From: Pseudomonas coleopterorum
GTDB taxonomy: Bacteria; Pseudomonadota; Gammaproteobacteria; Pseudomonadales; Pseudomonadaceae
Reading direction: 5' to 3'
NCBI RefSeq assembly: GCF_900105555.1
Contig: NZ_FNTZ01000001.1
Coordinates: 4,281,001 to 4,345,000 of the forward strand
Length of the DNA stretch: 64,000 nt
Shown here: piece after piece, positions 16,529-25,907 of the stretch
Layout: every line of letters begins with the position of its first letter
How positions within the stretch are numbered: the first letter of the stretch is position 1
Notes under the pieces: model-generated
The model's input: the letters and a program-made list of their open reading frames with translations, nothing else
Told to the model about the DNA's origin: nothing
The model's database searches: none
Translations under genes and position numbers: made by a program

Positions 16529-17853
16529 GCCATCACGCCGAGCATTTCCAGGCACTGGTGCATGGGTTGCAACACACCGTCGCCCCGAGCCAGCGCTTCA
16601 CCCTGAGCTACAACGCCGAAGCCTCGGATTTCATCCGCTTCAACCATGCCAAGGTGCGCCAGGCGGGACAGGTGGCCCAGGCCACGGTGTCGCTGAAGCT
16701 GATCGAAAACGGCCGCCAGGCCGAGTTGCAGCTGACCTTGTCCGAGGATCTGGAGGTGGACCGACAGCGTCTGACCCAGGCCGTGCACCAGCTGAGCCAG
16801 ACGCTGCCGCTGCTGCAACCGGACCCTTACCTGCAACTCAACACCTCGCAGTGGCAGACGCACCATGTCGACGACACACCATTGCCCGATGCGGCTGAAG
16901 TCGTCGAGCAGATCGGCGCGGCAGCCCGTGGTCTGGACCTGGTCGGTATCTATGCCGCGGGCACGATCTGCCGGGGTTTTGCCAGCAGCGACGGGGCCAC
17001 TGGCTGGCATCAGGCCAACAGCTTCAATTTCGATTTCAGCCTGTTCCATGCCAATGGCGAAGCGGTCAAGGCCAACTACGCCGGCCAGCAGTGGCAGGCA
17101 CAAGCCTTCGCCAACCGCCTGGCCCAGGCCCGCGAGCAACTGGACCACCTGAGCCGTCCGCTCAAGGTGCTGCCACCGGGCGCCTATCGCGCCTACCTGG
17201 CACCGGCTGCGCTGGATGAAATCATCGGTATGCTGGGCTGGGGCGGTTTCTCGGCGCAGGCCATTGCCAGCAAAAACAGCCCGTTGCAACGACTGTATGC
17301 AGGCGAGGCCCGGTTGAGCGCACAGGTGAGCTTCGAGGAGCGCGTCAGCGGTTCGTTGACCCCGGCGTTTTCCCAGGAAGGCTATCCGCGCAAGGACCTT
17401 TCGCTGGTCAGCCACGGGCTCGCCGCCGAGCGCCTGGTGGACTCGCGCAGCGCGGCCGAGTACGGCTTGCAGGGCAACGGCGCGGACAACTCGGAGATGC
17501 CGGGCGCGCTGCAGATGGCAGCGGGCGATCTGCCCCTGGCCGACGTGCTGCAACGCCTCGGAACCGGGCTGTACATCAGCAACCTGTGGTACCTGAACTA
17601 CTCCGACATGCCAGCGGCGCGCATGACCGGGCTGACCCGCTTTGCCACTTTCTGGGTGGAGGACGGTCACATCGTTGCACCGGTCAATACCATGCGTTTC
17701 GACGACAGCGTCTACAGTGTCCTGGGTGACCAGCTGGAAGCCTTGACGACCGAGCGCGAGCTGATTCTCTCGACCAGCACCTACGGCGAGCGCCAGACCC
17801 ATTCCAGTTTGCTCCCCGGCGCGTTGGTGAAGCGGTTGCTGTTGACGCTGTAG
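16525..17853 (+). CDS. TldD/PmbA-family protein, TldE/PmbA-like non-catalytic subunit
   Basis: 442-residue partner of the preceding TldD-like gene, starting in its stop codon (ATGA). It has the overall two-domain TldD/PmbA layout but lacks the HExxxH zinc motif, as TldE/PmbA proteins do. The C-terminal region (GTGLYISNLWYLNYSD and later TRFATFWVEDG) corresponds to the substrate-channel part of the family. It should pair with the upstream subunit to form a processing chamber. Biological substrate unknown; the housekeeping tldD and pmbA genes usually lie elsewhere in Pseudomonas genomes. Confidence 0.8.
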   Translation: MSHHAEHFQALVHGLQHTVAPSQRFTLSYNAEASDFIRFNHAKVRQAGQVAQATVSLKLIENGRQAELQLTLSEDLEVDRQRLTQAVHQLSQTLPLLQPDPYLQLNTSQWQTHHVDDTPLPDAAEVVEQIGAAARGLDLVGIYAAGTICRGFASSDGATGWHQANSFNFDFSLFHANGEAVKANYAGQQWQAQAFANRLAQAREQLDHLSRPLKVLPPGAYRAYLAPAALDEIIGMLGWGGFSAQAIASKNSPLQRLYAGEARLSAQVSFEERVSGSLTPAFSQEGYPRKDLSLVSHGLAAERLVDSRSAAEYGLQGNGADNSEMPGALQMAAGDLPLADVLQRLGTGLYISNLWYLNYSDMPAARMTGLTRFATFWVEDGHIVAPVNTMRFDDSVYSVLGDQLEALTTERELILSTSTYGERQTHSSLLPGALVKRLLLTL

Positions 17854-17984
17854 GAACCGTCTCTGGTCGCGAAAACCACACCGCGGTGGATCAGGCTCAC
17901 CGCAGTGCATGTTTCGCGGCCGCTGACCGCTCCTGCCGGCTGGCCATGAACATTCATCATCAACCTCAAACAACAAGAGGCCCC

Positions 17985-19412
17985 ATGTCCACGCGCCCAA
18001 CACTGGATCCCGTTACCGCTCGCTGGCTGCCCTGGGTCATCGCCATCGCCTTCTTCATGCAGGCCCTGGACGGCACTATCCTCAACACCGCGCTGCCGGC
18101 CATGGCCAGCGACCTGGCGGAAAACCCGTTGCGCATGCAGTCGGTGATCATCGCCTACATGCTGACGGTCGCGCTGCTGATTCCGGCATCCGGGTGGATT
18201 TCCGACCGCTTCGGCACGCGCAAGGTGTTCTTCAGCGCCATCATGCTGTTCAGCATCGGCTCGCTGTTGTGCGCGCTGTCCCAAAGCCTGGCGATGCTGG
18301 TGGTGGCCCGGGTGATCCAAGGCCTGGGCGGTGCCCTGATGCTCCCGGTGGGGCGGCTGGTGGTGCTGCGCGCCTACCCGCGTTCGGAGCTGGTGCGCAT
18401 CCTCAGCTTCATCACCGTGCCAGCGCTGCTCGGCCCCCTGCTCGGGCCGACCCTGGGCGGCTGGATGGTGGAATGGTTGAGCTGGCACTGGATCTTCCTC
18501 ATCAACCTGCCGGTGGGCGCACTGGGTTGCTGGGCGGTCTGGAACCTGGTGCCCGACCTGCGCGGTGCCGAACGCACGCGCTTCGACGGTATCGGCTTCC
18601 TGCTGTTCGGTGCCGCCATGGTGCTCATCACCATCGCCATGGAAGGCCTGGGCGAGCTGCACCTGCCGCACTTGCGGGTGATGCTGCTGCTGTTCGTCGG
18701 CATGGCTTGCCTGGCCGCCTACTGGCTGCGTGCAGGCAAGATCGACAACCCGCTGTTCTCGCCGAAACTGTTCCACACGCGCACTTTCGCCATCGGCATT
18801 CTGGGCAACCTGTTCGCGCGCCTGGGCAGCGGCGCCCTGCCCTTCATGGTGCCCTTGCTGCTGCAAGTGGCGCTGGGGCACTCGCCCTCCGAAGCCGGCA
18901 TGAGCATGATCCCGCTGGCGGCGGCGGCCATGGTGGCCAAATCGTTTTCCCGGCCAATCATCGAGCGCTTCGGCTATCGCATCGTGCTCACCGGCAACAC
19001 CTTGCTGCTGGGCCTCTTGCTGGCCAGCCTCGGCCTGGTGTCGGAAACCACCCCCTACTGGCTGCTGCTGACCCAGCTGGGCCTGCTCGGCGCGGTGAAC
19101 TCGTTGCAGTTCGCGGCGATGAACACCGTGACCCTGATCGACCTGGATGACGAAAGCGCCAGCAGCGGCAACGGTCTGCTCTCCGTGGTGGCGCAGCTTT
19201 CCCTGGGCTTGGGCGTGGCCTGCGCCGGTGCTCTGCTGGGCGGTTTCACCGCGTCGTTGGGCAACGAGGGCGTGGACACGGTGCTGGGCGCCTTCCAGGC
19301 GACCTTCCTGACCATCGGCCTGATGGCAATGCTGGCCGCCGGGATCTTCGTGCAGCTGTCCGACAGCGATGGACGGCGCGCACCTCGTCAGGAACCTCCG
19401 GTTGAACACTAA
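17985..19412 (+). CDS. mdtD: MdtD-type MFS exporter (DHA2 family, 14 helices)
   Basis: 475-residue major facilitator with many hydrophobic segments consistent with the 14-helix DHA2 group. The motif A loop GWISDRFGTRKVFF is near residue 65 and motif C-like GPLLGPTLGGW near 150. It resembles the MdtD (YegB) multidrug transporter, but substrates are not predictable. AGAGG precedes ATG 17985, which I prefer to 17946 and 17886 because the first transmembrane helix follows directly. It stands alone: the TldD pair ends 130 bases before it and dbpA starts 67 bases after. Confidence 0.8.
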   Translation: MSTRPTLDPVTARWLPWVIAIAFFMQALDGTILNTALPAMASDLAENPLRMQSVIIAYMLTVALLIPASGWISDRFGTRKVFFSAIMLFSIGSLLCALSQSLAMLVVARVIQGLGGALMLPVGRLVVLRAYPRSELVRILSFITVPALLGPLLGPTLGGWMVEWLSWHWIFLINLPVGALGCWAVWNLVPDLRGAERTRFDGIGFLLFGAAMVLITIAMEGLGELHLPHLRVMLLLFVGMACLAAYWLRAGKIDNPLFSPKLFHTRTFAIGILGNLFARLGSGALPFMVPLLLQVALGHSPSEAGMSMIPLAAAAMVAKSFSRPIIERFGYRIVLTGNTLLLGLLLASLGLVSETTPYWLLLTQLGLLGAVNSLQFAAMNTVTLIDLDDESASSGNGLLSVVAQLSLGLGVACAGALLGGFTASLGNEGVDTVLGAFQATFLTIGLMAMLAAGIFVQLSDSDGRRAPRQEPPVEH

Positions 19413-19479
19413 GGAGGCTTAGGGCGAAAGGTCACGGGGCTGATACACTGCGCGACATTTTGTTTTGCAGGCCCGTCCC

Positions 19480-20865
<1,386 letters not shown>

Positions 20866-20877
20866 CTGCAGGTCAGG

Positions 20878-20938
20878 CCCTTTCGCGGGCAGAGCCCCCC
20901 GCTATCGTGTGGGAGCGGGCTCTGCCCGCGAAGAGGCC
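20878..20938. repeat. REP element (family 1, short-spaced and imperfect)
   Basis: TTTCGCGGGCAGAGCCCCCC is followed after a few bases by GTGTGGGAGCGGGCTCTGCC and CGCGAAGAGG. One arm has lost part of the CCGCTCCCACA core, so it is a degenerate copy. It lies between dbpA and the YhiN-type gene. Confidence 0.75.
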
Positions 20939-20973
20939 ATCCCTGACACCCCACGAAGCAAGAGGACCCAGCA

Positions 20974-22152
20974 GTGCGCTCTACCCCCGTCATCATCATC
21001 GGCGCCGGCGCTGCCGGTCTTATGTGTGCCCTGAGCGCCGCACAGCGAGGCCGTGAAGTGCTGCTGATCGACCACGCCAACAAACCGGGCAAGAAGATCC
21101 TCATGTCCGGCGGCGGTCGCTGCAACTTCACCAACATGTACACCGAACCTGCCAACTTCCTCTCGCAGAACCCGCATTTCTGCAAGTCGGCCCTGGCCCG
21201 CTACACCCAATGGGATTTCATCGCCCTGGTGGCCAAGCACGGCGTGCCCTATCACGAGAAGAAACTGGGTCAACTGTTCTGCGACAACAAGTCCAGCGAC
21301 ATCCTGGGCCTGCTCCTGGCCGAGTGTGAAAGCGCAGGGGTCGAGCTGCGCATGGACACCTCGGTGCAGGCCATCGAGAAAACCGCCGAAGGCTATCGCT
21401 TGCAGACTTCAATGGGGCCGTTGGCGTGCCAGTCCTTGGTGGTGGCCACCGGTGGCCTGTCGATTCCGACCCTGGGTGCCACCGGTTTCGGCTACCAGAT
21501 CGCTCGCCAGTTCGGCCACAGCGTCCTGCCCACCCGCGCCGGCCTGGTGCCGTTCACCATCACCGACCAGCTCAAGGAGATCTGCGCCGAGCTGTCCGGG
21601 ACCTCGGTGGATTGCCTGGTGAGCTGCAACGATCAGGCGTTTCGCGAGAACCTGCTGTTCACCCATCGCGGCCTGAGCGGCCCGGCGATCTTGCAGATTT
21701 CCTCCTTCTGGCAGCCTGGCGACAGCGTCGAGATCAACCTGCTGCCCGATCACGATGCACTGGCCTGGTTGCAGCAACAGCAGGCCGAACGACCCAATTC
21801 GGAGCTCAAGACCCTGCTGGGTGAAGTCTTCACCAAGAAAATGGCTAACCTGCTGGCCGAGCACTGGTTCGTGTCCAAGCCGATGAAGCAGTACACCCCG
21901 GCCGAGCTGCAGGCGGTGGCGAACGCGTTGGGCGCCTGGCAACTGGTGCCCGCCGGCACCGAAGGCTATCGCACTGCCGAGGTGACCCTGGGCGGGGTCG
22001 ACACCCGCGAGGTATCGTCCAAGACGATGGAATCGTTGAAGAGCCCGGGCCTGTATTTCATCGGCGAAGTGCTCGACGTCAGCGGGCACCTGGGCGGGTT
22101 CAATTTCCAGTGGGCCTGGGCCTCAGGCTACGCAGCCGCGCAGTACGTGTAG
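20974..22152 (+). CDS. YhiN/HI0933-family FAD-dependent oxidoreductase
   Basis: 392-residue flavoprotein. The N-terminal FAD motif GAGAAGLMCA is at about residues 10-19, SGGGRCNFTN follows near 45-54 (family hallmark), and the C-terminal FAD-contacting block GEVLDVSGHLGGFNFQWA is at about 360-377. The start is GTG 20974 with AGAGGA nearby. Members of this family are widespread and have been proposed as reductases, with no firmly assigned substrate. It appears monocistronic. Confidence 0.85.
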   Translation: MRSTPVIIIGAGAAGLMCALSAAQRGREVLLIDHANKPGKKILMSGGGRCNFTNMYTEPANFLSQNPHFCKSALARYTQWDFIALVAKHGVPYHEKKLGQLFCDNKSSDILGLLLAECESAGVELRMDTSVQAIEKTAEGYRLQTSMGPLACQSLVVATGGLSIPTLGATGFGYQIARQFGHSVLPTRAGLVPFTITDQLKEICAELSGTSVDCLVSCNDQAFRENLLFTHRGLSGPAILQISSFWQPGDSVEINLLPDHDALAWLQQQQAERPNSELKTLLGEVFTKKMANLLAEHWFVSKPMKQYTPAELQAVANALGAWQLVPAGTEGYRTAEVTLGGVDTREVSSKTMESLKSPGLYFIGEVLDVSGHLGGFNFQWAWASGYAAAQYV

Positions 22153-22187
22153 CCCAGCACGAGGTGTCGGACGAATCGCGGTACAGG

Positions 22188-22226
22188 TGGGAGCGGGGCT
22201 CTGCCCGCGAAGAACACAGCGCGGTG
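22188..22226. repeat. Single REP unit (family 1)
   Basis: GTGGGAGCGGGGCTCTGCCC followed by GCGAAGA without an inverted partner. It lies in the 195-base gap before the YccS-type gene, whose promoter must be after it. Confidence 0.7.
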
Positions 22227-22347
22227 TCTCAGGTAAATCGCAATGCAGTCAAAACCGCCCCACCTCCACGCAGTACCCGTCCACCGCCGACAATGATAAA
22301 TTGGCGCCGTTCATCAGCTCCCTTGCCTACAGGTCGATCCCCTCTTC

Positions 22348-24537
22348 ATGGCATCCAGGTCGTTCCGCCAATCCATGCGCCGCTTGTGGGCGCTGGACAA
22401 GTTCAGCTACAGCGTCCGGGTGTTCATCGCCCTGTCCGGCAGCATGGCGCTGTGCTGGTATGAAAACGAGATGCGCCTGCTGGTCCCGCTGTTCCTGGGC
22501 ATCATCGCCTGCGCCCTGGCCGAAACCGACGACAACTGGCAAGGCCGCATCCGCGCCCTCGCGGCCACGCTGACCTGCTTCACCGTCGCTGCCTTCTCCG
22601 TCGAGCTGCTGTTCCCCTACCCCTATGTGTTCGTCACGGCCCTGGCCGTGGCCAGCTTCGCCCTGACCATGCTCGGCGCGCTGGGCGAACGCTACGGAGC
22701 GATCGCCTACGCCACGCTGATCCTCTCGGTCTACACCATGATCGGCGTCGACCAGCGCGGTGGCGAGGTCAGCAACCTGTGGCGCGAGCCGTTGCTGCTG
22801 GTCGCCGGTGCCGCCTGGTATGGCCTGTTGTCGGTGCTGTGGCAGGTGCTGTTTTCCAACCAGCCGGTGCAACAGGCCCTGGCGCGGCTGTTCAGCGAAC
22901 TGGGGCAGTACCTCAAGCTCAAGGCAAGCCTGTTCGAACCGATTCGCCAACTGGATGTGGAGGCCCGCCGCCTGGAGCTGGCCAAGCAGAACGGTCGAGT
23001 CGTGGCGGCGCTCAATGCTGCCAAGGAAATCATCCTGCACCGGGTCGGCAACGGCCGCCCCGGCTCCAAGGTCAGCCGCTACCTGAAGCTGTATTTCCTC
23101 GCCCAGGACATTCACGAACGCGCCAGCTCTTCGCACTACCCGTACAACGCCCTGGCCGAGGCGTTCTTCCACAGCGACGTCCTGTTCCGCTGCCAGCGCC
23201 TGCTGCGCCAGCAAGGTGTCGCCTGCCAGCGCTTGGGCGAGTCGATCCAGTTGCGTCAGCCGTTCATCTACGACGACAGCTTCGCCGAAGCACTGAGCGA
23301 CCTGCACGCCTCGCTCGAACACCTGCGCATCCAGAGCAACCCCGCCTGGCGCGGTCTGCTGCGATCGCTGCGCGCGCTGGCCGCCAACCTCGGCACCCTC
23401 GACCGACTGCTCAGCGACGCCGGCAACCCCGACCGTCTCGCCGACGCCCGCGACAGCAGCCTGCTGGACCGCTCGCCGCATACCCTCAAGGACTTCTGGG
23501 GCCGCATTCGGCAGAACCTCACGCCCACCTCGCTGCTGTTCCGCCACGCCCTGCGCCTGCCTCTGGCGCTGGTGATCTGCTATGCCATGGTCCATCTGAT
23601 CCACCCCAGCCAAGGCTACTGGATCATGCTGACCACCCTGTTCGTGTGCCAGCCCAGCTACGGCGCCACCCGACGCAAGCTGGGCCAGCGCATCATCGGC
23701 ACCGCCATCGGCCTGACCGTGGGCTGGGCGTTGTTCGATCTGTTCCCCAGCCCCATCGTGCAATCGCTGTTCGCCATCGGCGCCGGGCTGGTGTTCTTCG
23801 TCAACCGCACCACGCGCTACACCTTGGCCACGGCAGCCATCACGCTGATGGTGCTGTTCTGCTTCAACCAGACCGGCGACGGCTACGGCCTCTTTCTGCC
23901 GCGCCTGTTCGACACCCTGCTCGGCAGCCTGATCGCCGGCCTTGCAGTGTTCCTGTTCCTGCCCGACTGGCAGGGCCGCAAACTGAACAAGGTGCTGGCC
24001 AACACCCTGACCTGCAACAGCATCTACCTGCGCCAGATCATGCAGCAATACGCCAACGGCAAGAGCGACGACCTCGCCTACCGCCTGGCCCGGCGCAACG
24101 CGCACAACGCCGACGCCGCGCTCTCCACCACCCTGGCCAACATGCTCATGGAGCCGGGGCACTTCCGCAAGGAAGCCGACGTCGGCTTCCGCTTCCTGGT
24201 GCTGTCGCACACCCTGCTCAGCTACCTGTCCGGACTGGGCGCGCACCGTGGCACCGAGTTGCCAGCCGAGGCGCGTGAGCAACTGATCGGCGAGGCCGGC
24301 GAAAGCCTGGCGCGCAGCATCGATGAAATAGCCACCGGCCTGGCCACGCGTGAACCGGTGCAGGTGCAAAGCGACAGCGAGGAAGCGCTGGCCGACACGC
24401 TGGAGCAGATGCCCGACGAGGTCGACGAAGGCCAGCGCCTGGTGCAGACCCAACTGGCGCTGATCTGTCGTCAATTGGGGCCGTTGCGCACCCTGGCCGC
24501 GCATCTGATCAAAGGGCCGACCGCAGTCGTCACCTGA
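22348..24537 (+). CDS. yccS: YccS/YhfK-family membrane protein (FUSC superfamily)
   Basis: 729-residue inner-membrane protein of the TIGR01666 type. Two blocks of about five to six transmembrane helices (about 20-160 and about 395-530) are each followed by a cytoplasmic domain, the duplicated layout of the FUSC/ArAE aromatic-acid exporter superfamily. The function of YccS itself is not established. ATG 22348 is used, with a second possible start nine codons on (MRRLWALDKF). The stop is 45 bases before the acetyltransferase start, so they may be co-transcribed. Confidence 0.82.
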   Translation: MASRSFRQSMRRLWALDKFSYSVRVFIALSGSMALCWYENEMRLLVPLFLGIIACALAETDDNWQGRIRALAATLTCFTVAAFSVELLFPYPYVFVTALAVASFALTMLGALGERYGAIAYATLILSVYTMIGVDQRGGEVSNLWREPLLLVAGAAWYGLLSVLWQVLFSNQPVQQALARLFSELGQYLKLKASLFEPIRQLDVEARRLELAKQNGRVVAALNAAKEIILHRVGNGRPGSKVSRYLKLYFLAQDIHERASSSHYPYNALAEAFFHSDVLFRCQRLLRQQGVACQRLGESIQLRQPFIYDDSFAEALSDLHASLEHLRIQSNPAWRGLLRSLRALAANLGTLDRLLSDAGNPDRLADARDSSLLDRSPHTLKDFWGRIRQNLTPTSLLFRHALRLPLALVICYAMVHLIHPSQGYWIMLTTLFVCQPSYGATRRKLGQRIIGTAIGLTVGWALFDLFPSPIVQSLFAIGAGLVFFVNRTTRYTLATAAITLMVLFCFNQTGDGYGLFLPRLFDTLLGSLIAGLAVFLFLPDWQGRKLNKVLANTLTCNSIYLRQIMQQYANGKSDDLAYRLARRNAHNADAALSTTLANMLMEPGHFRKEADVGFRFLVLSHTLLSYLSGLGAHRGTELPAEAREQLIGEAGESLARSIDEIATGLATREPVQVQSDSEEALADTLEQMPDEVDEGQRLVQTQLALICRQLGPLRTLAAHLIKGPTAVVT

Positions 24538-24581
24538 TGGCGCTGCGGCTTGCCGGAATCGAAACACCGAACGAGGTAAAC

Positions 24582-25052
24582 ATGGCCATTGAATGGACGT
24601 GCATGCACCACCGCGAGCTGGATATCCACCAGCTATACGAAATCCTGCGCCTGCGCAGCGAGGTCTTCGTGGTCGAGCAGCAATGCCCCTATCAGGACGT
24701 CGACGGGCAGGATCTGCACGCCGACACCTGCCATCTGCTGGGCCGGGACAACGGCCAACTGGTGGCCTACCTGCGCCTGCTGGACCCTTCGACCCAGGGC
24801 GGCGACGTGGTGATCGGCCGGGTGATCACCGCCGCATCGGCTCGCGGCACCGGACTGGGCCACGCGCTGCTGACCCACGCACTGGAGCAGGCCGCCCAAC
24901 GCTGGCCGCAGGTGCCGATCCAGCTATCGGCCCAGGCCCACCTGCAGGGCTATTACGGCCGCTACGGTTTCATCGCCCAGGGCCAGGAATACCTGGAGGA
25001 CAACATCCCGCACATCGCCATGCGGCGCGAGGTCGGGGCCGCTCAGGGGTAG
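24582..25052 (+). CDS. elaA: ElaA-type GNAT acetyltransferase
   Basis: 156-residue GNAT protein. The acetyl-CoA binding segment is VIGRVITAASARGTGLGHAL, about residues 78-97, and the early block LRSEVFVVEQQCPYQDVDG is diagnostic of ElaA. The substrate of ElaA is unknown. ATG 24582 with GAGGT upstream is preferred to 24537. Its last ten bases overlap the end of the minus-strand HTH gene (convergent). Confidence 0.85.
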   Translation: MAIEWTCMHHRELDIHQLYEILRLRSEVFVVEQQCPYQDVDGQDLHADTCHLLGRDNGQLVAYLRLLDPSTQGGDVVIGRVITAASARGTGLGHALLTHALEQAAQRWPQVPIQLSAQAHLQGYYGRYGFIAQGQEYLEDNIPHIAMRREVGAAQG

Positions 25053-25339
25053 CCGAGCACCTGGCGGATCTGGCCCAGGTTCTGGCCGATCCATTCGCGA
25101 TCGATCGCACCCCACTGCCTGATCACATAGCGACCGATGTGGTTGCGCTCGCCGTCCTGCTGCTCGAACTCGCAGGCAATGTCCAGATCGGCGAGGGCCG
25201 CAATGGTGTCCTGAGCGGTACGCCGAGGCATGCCGGTCGCCTCGATGAGGGCCGGCACGGTGGCCGCCTGGCCACTGTCGATCAGCCACGCCACGTAGAG
25301 CCGGCGGTAGAAACTGCTGCGGGTCTTGCTGACTTGCAT
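25043..25339 (-). CDS. Small winged-helix DNA-binding protein
   Basis: 98-residue protein with a predicted helix-turn-helix (about 20-60: VPALIEATGMPRRTAQDTIAAL) and a short wing, as in FaeA/PapI-like regulators. ATG 25339 has AAGGA seven bases upstream; GTG 25354 is an alternative start. It begins 11 bases after the stop of the YgjP-type gene, so both are likely one transcript. Target unknown. Confidence 0.7.
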   Translation of the reverse strand: MQVSKTRSSFYRRLYVAWLIDSGQAATVPALIEATGMPRRTAQDTIAALADLDIACEFEQQDGERNHIGRYVIRQWGAIDREWIGQNLGQIRQVLGYP

Positions 25340-25350
25340 GGGAGTATCCT

Positions 25351-25851
25351 TCACGTCGCAGGGGGCAGATCACGGTAGGTCAGGTAGACGCGCAGGTCGA
25401 ATTCCAACTGGTGATAACCGGGCAGCATGTGCTCGCACAGTTGGTAGAACGCCTTGTTGTGGTCACTCTCGCGAAAGTGCGCCAGCTCGTGCACCACGAT
25501 CATTTCGAGAAACTGCGGCGCCGCGTCCTTGAACAATGAAGCGATGCGGATTTCCTTCTTGGCCTTGAGCTTGCCGCCCTGCACCCGCGACACCGCCGTG
25601 TGCAGGCCCAGCGCGCGGTGCGTGAGGTCCAGCCGGTTGTCGAACAGCACCTTGTCGATGGCCGGTGCGTTGCGCAAGTGCGCCTGCTTCAAGGCCACGG
25701 CATAGTTGTACAGCGCCTTGTCGCTCTGCACGGCGTGACGATCGGGGTAACGCTGGCCGAGATAGTCCGCCAGCTGCCCGCGCTCGATCAGTTGCCGTAC
25801 CTGCTCCTGCAGTGCGGGTGGGTAGGCTTGCAGGTACTTCAGCGCGATCAT
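25351..25851 (-). CDS. YgjP-type zinc metalloprotein (DUF45/M48-like)
   Basis: 166-residue protein with the metal-binding motif HELAHFRESDH at about residues 126-136 and further His downstream (CEHMLP), as in the YgjP/WLM families. Such proteins are predicted zinc-dependent peptidases without a defined substrate. ATG 25851 is chosen; the longer frame to 26034 would read back into the end of the GGDEF-EAL gene region. The stop lies just upstream of the winged-helix gene. Confidence 0.8.
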   Translation of the reverse strand: MIALKYLQAYPPALQEQVRQLIERGQLADYLGQRYPDRHAVQSDKALYNYAVALKQAHLRNAPAIDKVLFDNRLDLTHRALGLHTAVSRVQGGKLKAKKEIRIASLFKDAAPQFLEMIVVHELAHFRESDHNKAFYQLCEHMLPGYHQLEFDLRVYLTYRDLPPAT

Positions 25852-25907
25852 GGTGCCCGTTTCGACTTGAGAAAGGCGCCCAGTGTAACGCCTGCCCGGT
25901 GCCGGCG

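Noticed and set aside
22327..24567. 746-codon frame opposite the YccS-type gene
   Set aside because: Shadow with Gln/Val/Glu-rich low-complexity translation; the plus strand encodes clear membrane helices.
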